A DNA stretch of 64,000 bases from Chionis minor. Lineage: Eukaryota > Chordata > Aves > Charadriiformes > Chionididae. Shown piece after piece: positions 38,020 through 49,400 of the stretch. Both the position numbers and the translations under genes were made by a program. Where the stretch lies: assembly GCA_013398295.1 (NCBI GenBank), contig VZSF01007706.1:248001-312000 (forward strand), read 5' to 3'. The notes beneath the pieces are model-generated. The model did no database searches. It saw only the letters and a list, made by a program, of their open reading frames with translations, and was not told the origin of the DNA. Positions within the stretch are counted from its first letter, which is position 1, and each line of letters starts with the position of its first letter.

Positions 38020-38160
38020 GCTTCAGCGCTTAATTGCTTCTGCTCACATTTTTTCTCCTCAATGCCCACATCGGTCATTAGAAGTTTGTGTTAATTGGCA
38101 ACAAATTAAGTAAAATGTCCCAGGGCTGAGAGAGTTTTGCTCGTGCCAATGTGTCGGATA
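38020..38160. promoter_or_regulatory. AT-rich island flank with homeodomain-type cores
   Basis: Immediately beside the GC-rich core the sequence switches to TTAATTGC, GGTCATTAG, GTTAATTGGC and AAATTAAG, with a minus-strand CCAAT box. It could be the proximal upstream region of a minus-strand promoter. Confidence 0.3.
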
Positions 38161-38164
38161 GATA

Positions 38165-40525
38165 CTTTTATAACTAGTTTCAAACCAAGCCCTGAAGGGG
38201 AAAACACATCCTTTCTAGGCTTCAGCTTGTTATTTTTGGCCCTGTTCACCCCCAATAATCTAGGCAGATGAATGAATTACAACCTGAGGACCGGTACCTT
38301 TCAGAAAATTTTACAACAAAAACATACAGAAACTAAAAAGAATAACTGCAGTCGTTCACACCAAACATGCCCGTCAGGCCCCCTCCCTCAGCTCATCTCC
38401 CAGGGAATAGAATAGGGAACTTGGCCTCCCAGGGGCTGAAGAATTGAGAGTGATAAAAGTGGTGACATAGAAAAATTTAAAAGGGCAAATGGCTGAAAGA
38501 AAAAGACGAAACTGATTCTAGAAGTCTTTAATTTTGTTTTCCTTCTGTTTAATTATTTTTCTAATGCTTGGCTAAAATCTGGGTTCTGTTGAACATGCCA
38601 ATTTTATAAGTAGGAATTCAAAAGTATTTCCATTCTACTTACTCGTGTAAGTTAACAGGAAGTGCTTTGCCAATTCTAGTGGCTCCATCAAGTTGGTTAA
38701 AGCCACATTTAGTGCAATTGATGTTCAAAGCAAAGGCCAAACTACTCCCAGTATGTTCACAAAACAAAATGCTCAATGAATCTCATGGTTCCAAAGCATC
38801 AATCCCAAAAATCTCCCCACAACAAATAATACCTCTTCAAATACCTTTAGCAAAGATTATATAGCCAGGACATAACTTTTTGTCACTATGTGCTTCACTA
38901 AGGCTGTGTGAACTTTCAAGGATCTTAACATAGCATAAAAATTAGTCAAAGAATCATAATTTCTATGAAATAAGAAAGGACAAAGAACTAACATGTTAAC
39001 CTCACCACAAAGATGCATCCTTAGTATTTCATTGTCACAGAGGATCACAAAATACAAAACTGGTGATTCCCAAATTCTCTTGGAAGTTGGCTACCCTGCA
39101 AGTATTTTTGGTTCTTAACTACACATTATATAATTTTCAGATCTCTTTAGCCCTACTGCAATCAACAGAATAAGTCCTGTACTTTCAAGTCAGGGTCTTG
39201 CACGACTTTAATCAAAAAGCACAAATTGGAAGTTAGAGCAAAACGAAAAATCACACCAGCGTGTAAGAAAACTGAGTGTGGTTAATCCTGAAAGGACTTG
39301 AGATACTTCATCAAAAACCAGATTCCTGAAACACCAGTACAACTAAATCTTGATGTCTCTTGTCCATTGACGCTTGAGTTTTTGATATTAATATCCTTGA
39401 GATACCCAATGTTGGTGTTCGAGAAGGCTCAACAGCACCAAAACTTGGTAGGTTACCACCTATCCCACCTGCAGTAACTTGGGACCCAGAAAGAAGATGC
39501 TCCAGCACACGATACACAAGCACACAAGGTGCTTACCCCACTAAGCTCTCCTGAAAGTAAGTTTACAGGTCAGGTGTTCACATACATGCAAACAAAAGTT
39601 GCCCCTGTCTGCTGTTGACGTTCTAGCAGAGGTGGGAGTAGTTGTTCTCCTGGTTTTGCAGCTGATAGCTCCTTGTTGGGAACAGATAGGACCACTGACA
39701 AAAGCGCCTTTTTTGCTTTTTGAAGGAATTATGACATCTCACATTGTCCTGGTTTGCAACAGTATGGTTTGCCATAAGGACACTCACACTGTCATCAGCT
39801 GAAGGAGTTCAGTGTGCACTTCCACAGGAGTGGTAGAAGGCCAAGCAGAAAGGCAAGGAGAGAGATAGGACAGGCCCCTGTACCTGGCTATACAGGCACT
39901 TGTTCTAGAATAGAAAGCAGACTGTGAAACACCTCTGTGAGTAAGGACTGTTTCCCACAGCTGTCTCTTACTAAGTACCTGAACCACTAGAGAGAAAACT
40001 CAACCACCTGATGCTCCTTCTCATCTGCAGAAGCATCCTCAGCTAAACAGAGCAACTCCCATTAGCGAGGCTACGCCTGAGCTCCCAGCCAGAGCAGAAA
40101 CCCACCAGGGAAGCCACTGCCATACAGCCAGCCCATGGTGACCTCCATGGTGCCAGAGCTGCAGCGATAACAGAGTCCAAACCACCTAGCTGAAAGCTAG
40201 ATGGTGTATCTCAACTAGCTACATTTTCATCTTGTAACTCTCCCCCACCCCCAAAAGAATCAGTGCAGATGCAAATTCTATCAACAGTGCTGCTGAGAAG
40301 TTTCAGATATGAATCATTAGGATGAAGAAATCCTGGCAGGTTGCTTGTTTTGAGTTATTCTGGCTGTTACCCATGCTCATAGCAACCGAGATCAATGGAA
40401 ATGTCCCCCAAGTCCCAAATGTCACAGAGGGTTCAATCAATCTCTTGAAAGAAAAGGAGGATTTGGTAGGTCTGTGATTCTCTTTCATGTAGAAAATAAC
40501 AAAATGAACCACCCTAAGTTTGCTG
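38165..40525. other. Gene-free stretch
   Basis: Unique AT-rich sequence, with a modestly GC-richer part at about 39980-40200. If the island drives a plus-strand transcript, introns or further exons would fall here, but I see no exon I can defend. Confidence 0.5.
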
Positions 40526-40529
40526 TATG

Positions 40530-40970
40530 TGCAAGATTAATATGAATGATAAAATAAGACAAGCTCCCCCACCAGCTTTTAATATTAAAACTAGAAGAGT
40601 AAGCACAGTATGTTTAAAGCATTTGTTTAAATGTCAATATCCTGTCTGCTTCAGCAGCAATGCAGGGTTTTGTGTCACTTCTCCTGCCCACTATCGATTA
40701 AACAATCACGATTGCTAATGAGGAAGCAAAAGGTGCTATTTTTAATTCCACACTGATTTTTAACTCTGTTATTTCAAATGTGAAATTACTTTTGTTGTTT
40801 TAAAAATCAGTATGTTCTTTATTATACACTCGGAAAATTATAAGCCTGTACATTACACTGTTACTCAATAATTCACACTCATGTCCAAAGATATATTTTT
40901 TCCTCCTTTCAGAATTCAATTAACCTTAATGAATTGCCCTACCACAAACTGTCAGTCAAGCAGAACATAT
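40530..40970. promoter_or_regulatory. Candidate regulatory element
   Basis: Unique sequence containing TTTTAATATTAAAAC, ATCGATTAAACAATCACGATTG, GCTAATGAGG, CTCAATAATTCAC and TTCAATTAACCTTAATG. The close spacing of ATCGATTAA and AATCACGATT is suggestive of clustered homeodomain/PBX-type sites. Conservation is unknown. Confidence 0.22.
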
Positions 40971-40974
40971 AATC

Positions 40975-43475
40975 ATTATGAATGGTTCTCAGAAAAGGCG
41001 AGGCCTAAATATTCAAGTGCAGCCTCTTCAGCTTCACATAAGCAGGGGTAAGGAAAAGAATATGTAGCTGAAACCCATAGAAATCGTGTTCTGGAGGCAC
41101 TGGCAAATGTCAGTACACAGAATTCTTCTGCATATTTCTGTGGAAGAGTTGCATTCATCCTTTAATACAGACAGTAAAGACATTGAACCATTTTGCCCTG
41201 AAACAGAAATATGATCCATGAAAAGATGACACCAAACTGATGTCCTGGGGTATGGAACGATAGCAACTTCTCTTTGTATGCAAGCATTACCCGTATACCC
41301 CAATGGCATCTGATTCTAATGAATATCAACAAAAAGATCCAAGTTACGACTTCTGTAGGTGATTATTTTAGCAAGACAATATTTTCTAGAAACCTCCTAA
41401 AAATAACCAAAGTGAGCCTGTAAGATGTAAAATATTTCCCTTTACTTTAAAGATGGGAGTCACATTTATTGGGGTTTATTATGTTAGTAAATACAAGTGA
41501 TTAATTTTCAAATAAATGAGACTATTGCCAAGGATTTTATTGGGAAGAGGCAGTATTTCCTAGATTTCACTGTAGGATCTTCTTGATTCTCTCCTCCCTT
41601 TTGGGAACTTACTTCCCAATCGTTCAAGAGATTTTTATACGGAATATATCAAGCAGTTTGCTTTCTTATGTCAGGACGATGAGCTATTAATGGTTTATCG
41701 CAAGAACTGGTGTTAGTACACCCATACTTAGGTTCCAGACACCTTAAAAAGACTTTGTAGTACAGGAAAAGAATGTTTTATATGATGAATTGACATGGAT
41801 GCTCAATAAAGGCAGCCAGACAGTGATTATTTTCTGTAGAGCCCACATGCTTTGGCCTATAGAGGATAAATAAATGTAGTTCAGCTTTTCTTCCAAGCTT
41901 CTGACAGCAGGTTCACAAAAGAAGTTTGAAGAACAGTTACAATGTGGAATTATCTGACTTACTACCAGAAACTTCAGTCTCTATTCACTAATATAATCTA
42001 TTAAAAATTAGAGACACAAAAAGTAAAACATAGTCATCTTGAGCAGTACTAACATTAACTGGGTAGCAGATGATTCCCCCCAGCCATAAACAACTATCTT
42101 GCACAAGAGCTCCGAAGGTGGCATTGGAAATTCAAAGGTGACACCTTCTGTGGCATAAAAGACCACGCAGATGGATTAAAGGCTTATTCTGAAGCTGGAT
42201 CTAGTCTCTGACATTTCTTTTGGTGAAAATCTGCTTCAAAACCTAGGCATAAAACACATGTAGGAGTGTAGTACAAGACCCAGTATAGCAGTTCGTGATG
42301 TGTTTTATAGCACACCACTTAAATGCACTCACCCTCGCCTTGATTTCCTAGCGTCTTGAATGCTTTAAAGTCAGTAACAGCGAGGTTCAGGCATGTACAG
42401 GAGCAGCACACCTGTAGGGTGTTATTTCCACCTTTGGCACGTGGCATTGGTTACCAAAGCCAAGGGCACAGTCCCTCCCCTCTTAGCGGGGGATCTTTCA
42501 GATGGAGTCAGACAGCACGCTGCTGAAGAGCTGCTGGAAGGAGAGTAAGAGATTGCTCCTAGTGCACTGATACCAATATCACCATGGGGCTACACTGAAA
42601 ATTTTCCTGGTGCAGTAAGCATGACAAGAATGAGCTATACCACAGCTTCTCAGCTTTTTACCAGAATGCTTGTCTCCCAGCCTGCCCTGACGTAGTGGAT
42701 TGGCTCCTGGCATCCATAGCTGCCCTCTCCTAGACATACTTCCCATCCAGAGCCATATCTTTTATTGATCTGTTCTACAAGTCTCTTCCTGCTGCAGATG
42801 AGGGTTCACGTTGCATTCAACCACTCCCTGCAACTCCCTGGTCCCCCGCAGGAAATCTCCTGAAGAACATAGCTCCTAAAATGATTTAATATGGTATGTG
42901 GTATACCACGGAAAGCTGTGACTAGAAGCACTTTGTATTATGAACATGTTTCCTCTTTAAGCAAAAATCTAAACACAATATAGTAGAAGAAAATGCAGTG
43001 TCATGAACACCAAAGAAACAGCTGGAAGACTGTTCATGGAGAGGTACACTATTCCTTTCTCCAGTTTCACTGCTCTTCCCTGAAAATACCTTAAGTCATT
43101 GGCAAAGGTTCTTCTCCATCACACCTCCAGAGGTTTGACAGAGGAAAGGTAAACCAAAGATCCATAAACATCCAGTCAGACCGATTACATTTCACTGAGG
43201 GCCATACCTTTTTAAAAAGCTGTATTTATGCCATGCACATAAAATATGAATTAAACCCAATACATTTTAAAGAGCTTAACATTACTACCATAAATTTTTA
43301 CCAGGAATGCAGAAGCTTTTAGTTTTTCACCTAGTGGAGCCTGGTCAATTTTCTCATAGCCTGTGCTTTGTTAAATTTCCTACAGTTTTAGTTTTAGCTT
43401 TGGAAAAGAAATAAATTATGGAAACAATTTTCTCAGAATTACTCAAGAGAAAACAGTGCAAAAAGTCTTCCCTAG
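40975..43475. other. Gene-free stretch
   Basis: Unique sequence with somewhat higher GC around 42300-42860. I see no repeats of note, no transposon and no recognisable exon. 43201-43475 contains no CpG. Confidence 0.5.
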
Positions 43476-43479
43476 AGTT

Positions 43480-43750
43480 TCATGACTTACTGTAATAATT
43501 TTAATGCTTCAAAGCAAATTCATTCCTCTAAAGCTGCTTGACAGAGTTAGTTCAGCTTATCTGTAAAACTCTGCACCGTATTTCACATATAGATAATATA
43601 TTTGTGATGAACAAATCTGCTCTGTGCTTGATTGAGTTACCTGTTACTCATACTGCTAATGCATTTTACAACATCATTCTATTTGGCAATCATTTAATAT
43701 CGACCACTAAATCACTTTCAATTACTTGTGCTATGGCATTTGTGGTATAA
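43480..43750. promoter_or_regulatory. Candidate TAAT-rich regulatory element
   Basis: Contains GTAATAATTTTAATGC, GCTAATGCATTTTAC, AATCATTTAATATCG and TTTCAATTACTTG within otherwise unique sequence. A 70-codon plus-strand frame crosses it but has no recognisable family. A 10-bp inverted repeat with a 4-base loop (43775-43798) follows directly. Confidence 0.25.
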
Positions 43751-43774
43751 GACAGCTTAAAAATATATTTCCAC

Positions 43775-43798
43775 ATTTCTAGATTCTTATCTAGAAAT
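43775..43798. other. 10-bp stem, 4-base loop inverted repeat
   Basis: ATTTCTAGAT, TCTT, ATCTAGAAAT forms a perfect 10-bp stem with a TCTT loop. About one such structure is expected by chance in this much sequence. The following T run (ATTTTT) gives a superficial resemblance to a bacterial terminator, which has no meaning here. Confidence 0.6.
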
Positions 43799-43799
43799 T

Positions 43800-46200
43800 T
43801 TTATTCTGTTAATGAGAATATCAGCTATGAGTAAAATTACTGGAAGTTGATAGGGCTGGGGGCTTGATACTGCATTCAGATATATCAGCAATAGATACAA
43901 TAAACGTATACATTAAATGATGTAGAAAAAAAGGACGAAAATAATATTTTTAATTTCTTAACAATTCCACATTGATAACCCTTCATACACAGTAGGTTCC
44001 ACTACATGGAAGGTGTTCATCAACAGATCATGCCCACTGACAGACAGGTGTTTGTCCAGAAACTTTGAAGGCAGTATTTCTGTATCACCTTCTCCGTAAC
44101 TGCAAAAAAGAAAAGGTGGGAGTAGGATGGGAAACTGCAAGCCCAGCACGAAATTTAAAATACAGCTATCCAGCAATCAGAAGATAGCTTATTGCATGTG
44201 CTATCTTATCCATCCAGCTTGATCTAGCTCGCAGGGCTAACAACAGAAGTGCCCATATGAAGGCATGGGCTGTAACGCACACTAGAGACCAAGTACAGAC
44301 TCATGAGGACTCTGGGTAAGAAGAGTGGCTGTTGAAGTCCAGTTAAACACATTGCTGCCATGATCCATGCTAGCTATGGAGGATAATACATAGTGCAGAT
44401 GCTATAATCACAAGTATTGTGGCTATATGTCAGTTATTCTGTTCAACATTACTTTTAAGGTCTCTAAAGACAGCAGTCAAAACAGCAGTTACATCTTAAA
44501 TTTTCTTCAGAAAGCCAAACCAACCAAAAAAACATGCTACTTGAAGTCCTCCTCTAACAAGTAAACGTTTTTCACTTGTTCAGAAATGAAACTTTTGGTA
44601 TTTTTGTCTTTAAATTATCTGTCCCAGTCATGCAGACCTATCTTGCTGTTAAGACTTAGACACAAATAGCTGGCAGTTCTCCCTCACTTAAATTTAGGAA
44701 TTTCCAATTATTTCACAAAGTACCGTTATGCACTTGTTAAAAAAAAAAGGGGGTTTATTTTATGTATTTAAATAGCACCTTCCTCTCACCAATATTAAGG
44801 TCAGGGTGAAATGCCTCATTATTGTTACTACGATGGTGGTTATTAAATATTGATCTTGACTCTGACCCAAAAGTGTTATTATTGCTTTCAGTTTTAGAGG
44901 TTAGTCCTGGAAGTGTACTAAAATACAGATTTAAAGGCTCTGTCTCAATGTTCTGCTGTAGCATGACAATTTAATCTGCTAAGTTAAAGTAGTGCTGCTG
45001 CTACAACTGCTTCTCTTGATGAGCTTCGATGAATTAGTTTCTCTTCTTTGGTGTTACTCACTCCAGTTTTCTCACTCCAGTTACTGGTTACTTAAAGCAT
45101 ACCGCAGGTTCTAACAGATTTTGCCAACACTTTTTTGATCCAACTGCACTGACAAGCATATCCATCGAGTAGTCAGATATGTAATAATTATTCCCTTTAC
45201 TTCACCATTCCTAAATGGCCAGGTTATTCACAATTTTTATTCTGGTAATGATTAATGCAGAAAAATATTCTAAGAACTCTAGACTGGGGCTTGAATTCAG
45301 CATCACTGAAAGTAGCAGAGAAGGACACTGGGGATCCTAAGCTACATCTCAAAACTGTACCAACAGCACTTGAAAGCAGTTATTTTGTCATTATACTACT
45401 GTATTAATTAAAGAGCTCCTAAAATCTTGAAGGACTTCAACTCTGAGGAAAAGAATGAACTATATATGTATTTGACTGAATAAGCTACAAGGTATTCTAA
45501 TCCAAGCAAGAAACAATGCTCGTTCTAAATTTATGTTTTAATCCTTCAGGAAGCAAGTGACAACAGGAGAATAAATACCTACAAATTTAGCAGATTTCCT
45601 GATTGCTATGATTAAGGATTTAAGCTTAGTGATGTCAATGGATCTGAAGTTGCCTGAAACTAAAACTCTGAATAAATGGAGATGTTGGGGGATTTCCACA
45701 AAGTCCAAATCTGCACAGAAAAGCCCAACTTTGCATTCACAGTGAGCTACCATAGAGATATGAGATGCTGTTACAAGTTCTAAACTTTTTTTTTTCTTTT
45801 TTCCCTCAGTTAATGTTTCAAAGGTGAGTGATTCTGGTTCTCCTATCTTTTGCTATGCTGACTAAAACTGACTGTAGGAGGGGTGGCAAGCAGACAACAG
45901 CACAGCAAAAATCTGGTACAGCTCAGTACTGAATAAATTATTAGAATCTCCTCACCTGTTGGTAACGGGAATTTGATCTGAGGAAGAGACAGAGTCTGGC
46001 AACCGTGCCAGTTGTTAATCTGCGAGGAGAGGGGGTGGAACAGAGGAATCCTAACAAACTCCCCAGTCTTGATAAATACTATTAAATAAAAATATAGGGC
46101 TGATCTATCAGCAGTGCGTGCAAGCTAGAGCTGGTCTTTAGGAGTGCTGTCTTGTGCCTTAAGTGCATTAAAATGTCATTATCCATACTCACCAAAGTAC
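43800..46200. other. Gene-free stretch
   Basis: Unique AT-rich sequence. There is a small A/C patch at 44515-44533, an A8 run near 44741, and a 14-bp-period duplication of CTCACTCCAGTT at 45057-45082. No gene was recognised. Confidence 0.5.
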
Positions 46201-46204
46201 CTTT

Positions 46205-46420
46205 CTCACTTCCTTTCTTTAAGCTATAATTACAATTAAGGAAAGACATGTTTATTGTCACGAAATGTATGCCAACGGCTCACAGTAATGCAATCCAAAC
46301 ATTAGTATGAAACATTTTTCCAATTACTGCACAGACTCCCTATAGTGTTTCAAGCTGCTTTATGACATTTTAAACTCGGTATATAATACAGTCCTTTAGA
46401 AAGCTGCAAAATCTTTCTAC
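46205..46420. promoter_or_regulatory. Candidate regulatory element
   Basis: Begins with TATAATTACAATTAAGG, followed by GTTTATTGTCACG, CAGTAATGCAATCC and CCAATTACTGC in unique sequence. Several TAATTA-type and HOX/PBX-like cores fall in about 200 bases. Conservation cannot be judged here. Confidence 0.25.
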
Positions 46421-46424
46421 TTCT

Positions 46425-49400
46425 TTCTTATGACCCGAGAAAACCTAAATCTATTAAAGGCACATTTTCATAGCAGCAGGATAAAAATGCTTTTACTACA
46501 TTTATCTTCAAAATTGGTGCTGTTAAATAGTGCCAGGGGATAAATAACCATAAAATATAACATTAGTGTACAGGGTACTGTTCTAACTAGGCATGATGGG
46601 ATGTCTTTCTGCCCTTTCATTTCTTCTATTTGTCCCATTAGAGCTATGCAATCATTCATCTGTCACTGTGGCAAGCGGTGTTGCTCCATCCCAACTGCTG
46701 CTTAAAACAGGACCTAAGAAAGCAAGCCATAGAGAGAAAACACAGTCCACAGCCATCCAGAGATGTCCATACCCACATTCCTGACTGGTTTTCTACCAAA
46801 ATACTTTTGCTATTTATAGAATGTTTTAATAACTTTACATATGAATTTTGAAATTCTATTAGAGAAACATTCATTTAGCATGTTAGATAGAACTAGCAAA
46901 AAAGTCTGAATAATTAATAACCACACCAAAAAAACCCAACTTTCAGCTTTGATTTAAAACCCAGATATTACAATCAGCTTCCGCTAATCTAACTCTTACT
47001 TCTGCATCCTGTCCCTTCCAGCAAACTTTTGGTAACTTAGTACACCTGATTTGTCGAAGTGTTAGAGCTTTAAGCTAGAGCTTTTGAGAGCTTTTTAATT
47101 TTTCCAATCAAAATGCTAATAATATTGGTATTAAAGCAATCCTAAAATAAACTTAATTTAACAAAAAAATGAACAAAACATAATACTTCTCCAAGGTAAA
47201 GCCACAATTTTTTTACTAAGAAAACAGAAAAACAGCATGCCTTGTCAAAGACAGAAGGCTTTTATCCAGCTTTTGATAAAAGTGCATGGAGCACTTCTTT
47301 GCCTATTATGCAACATCCACCAGCTCAACAGAGAGGAGTAACTCAGAAGAAAAACTGACACTTTTGCGTATATATATAAAACCTTGCAGAAATCAACAAG
47401 AACGTTTACCTTCTCACTAAAGATTATTTTTCAGCAAAAAATATGAAAGATAGCCGCATGAATTTTGGGGCAGAACTAGAATATTTGCTATGTGCCCTAC
47501 AGAAATCAATACCTAAAAATGCCATGTTATAGTTCAAACATTGCCCTTTTTTTGTTCAAAGGATAACAAATATCCTTTAAATAACTTACAAATACTGAAA
47601 TTGATGTTCAGAAGACTTAAACTTCTTCAGGAAATCTTGCACTGAACTTCCTGCAAGGACTGAAAAATGCATCTTCATATTATGTATTCCATCAGACACT
47701 CGTTAAGCACAGTCTCATTACTTCCAAGTATGCCCTCTCACTGATGACTTAAAGAAAATGGACTTTTTTAAAAAGAACTAAACAAAAAACCTGAAACTGT
47801 GAAGCTCTGGATAAAATGCAAGAAGAACTGAAAAAAGTATGGAGTCTTCCTTTCAAAGGATAAATAATTTCTTGAACTTGTAGCTACTGAGAGCTCTAAA
47901 CCATATTGATTTTGTTAATCTACATTATTTATGAAGCCAAGGAAAAGAAACGTCATACTTCAAACCCACAATGTTTCAAGTATAAAGATTGGTAGACATG
48001 CATTTCTAAATCACTCCAGCAAGACTGCGAGCCCTTTACTCGTAAAATTAGTATTTTATCTCACTGAAATGAATGTGTGATCTTGTGAGAAAATTGCCAC
48101 CAAATTAAACAGCAGAAGGCCTGTGATGATGATGTTCCCCATTTAAGACCAGGAGTGAACATATCTGTAGCATTGATGACCTCACTGGACACAATACGTG
48201 CTTTAAATTTTTCATTTGTTAACTACTTCTGAGTCAGAGACTAAATCCACAAACACAATGAGCCTACCAAGGTCAGGGATTTATTTTAAGTTCAAAGTGA
48301 TTTTTTTTCTAAACTAGCACGGGCAAGAAACCTTAATTTGTTATGGAGACAAATGGATTAGTTATAATGGGAACTCTCCAACATGCAGATCAGTGGTAGT
48401 AAGAGATAAAGGAAATTCAAGAACAAGGCAGAAAGGACACTCTAATCTGAAGTATCATTAGCATCCACAAATTCAGTCGGGCATCTTTTATTGACACCAC
48501 ATCTGTTGCTGCAGTGGATTTCATCAAGTGCCTCAAAGCAACTTGGAGACGGCCCTTTTGTCATAGAAAGTGCCCAATAAAACTAAGAGAGCTGAAACTG
48601 TGGACAGTCACTTCGCAGTACAGAACAAGAGACCTTCCTCGAATTCCCTCCAAGCCTGACACCCCTGCTTCACCAAAATTTCTATCTGTGCAGCAGTAGC
48701 ACTTTAGTGCATTCCACAGTTCAAATGCTTGGATGGAAAGGGAGGCAAAATATATAACTGAACTTGTTTAAAAGAGCAACAGATCTCTAGTAAGCTGTAA
48801 AATTTATGGTGTGTCAAACATGTAGAATATAATACACTACAGTCTTCGAGTACTCCATCCTAAAATGTGACAGAACAAAAATAAAGGTTCACATCAGCAT
48901 TACAGAAGGAACATTTCATTAGTGTCATCATGAGATGAAGACTATTTCACAAACTTATTTTGAAAGCGGTTATGCCAGTTATTACACTATCAAATGCAGC
49001 TGTAAAAAAATACAAAAGTCGAGGTTTTTGATCCAGTTGTGAACAACGACCATCCTCTCAGTCCAGAATTGAGCCAATACATTGACTTTGAATATTCGCT
49101 GAACACTTCCAGCAGCAAAGCTGAATTAGAAATACAAATAGACCTACGTTTTTTACTTTCATGCTTTAATCCATAATTAAGCAAACCACTGAAAGACTCC
49201 TTGCTTCCAGCATGCCTAAAGGTGGAGCCATCCCACCAGCCACAGCAATATGAGAAGCCAAGAGACCAACTTGTTGGCAATGTCTAAGAAGTGCACGAGT
49301 TGCATGTGCTTGAAAGTTTGCTTTAAAATTACTGTAACACAGTATGCTTAACATAAATAAACTCTCCTAGGGAAAGAAATTTCAGCACTAGTTGGCTCAG

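Larger units (their letters stand above)
37420..38050. promoter_or_regulatory. CpG island, probable promoter
   Basis: The only CpG island in the window. By hand I count about 44 CpG in 37561-38040 (480 bases), against none in, for example, 43201-43500. It holds GC boxes (GGGGCGG at 37802-37808, GGGGGCGGGGG at 37992-38002), a (CGG)4 run at 37949-37960, and TGACGTGG on the minus strand at 37726-37733, a CREB/ATF6-type site. A minus-strand CCAAT box (GCCAAT) lies at 38094-38099. CpG islands usually mark transcription starts in vertebrates. No open frame in it looks like a known protein, so the first exon may be untranslated or non-coding. Orientation is unresolved: splice and CCAAT signals favour the minus strand, a TATA-like box favours the plus strand. 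Confidence 0.75.

Noticed and set aside
37587..38033. 148-codon plus-strand frame and overlapping frames on both strands in the CpG island
   Set aside because: GC-rich sequence has few stop codons, so long frames arise by chance in several frames at once. The arginine/glycine/proline-rich translations match no family I know.
43775..43803. Stem-loop followed by T run resembling a bacterial terminator
   Set aside because: The window is vertebrate-like nuclear DNA, and a 10-bp stem is expected about once by chance.
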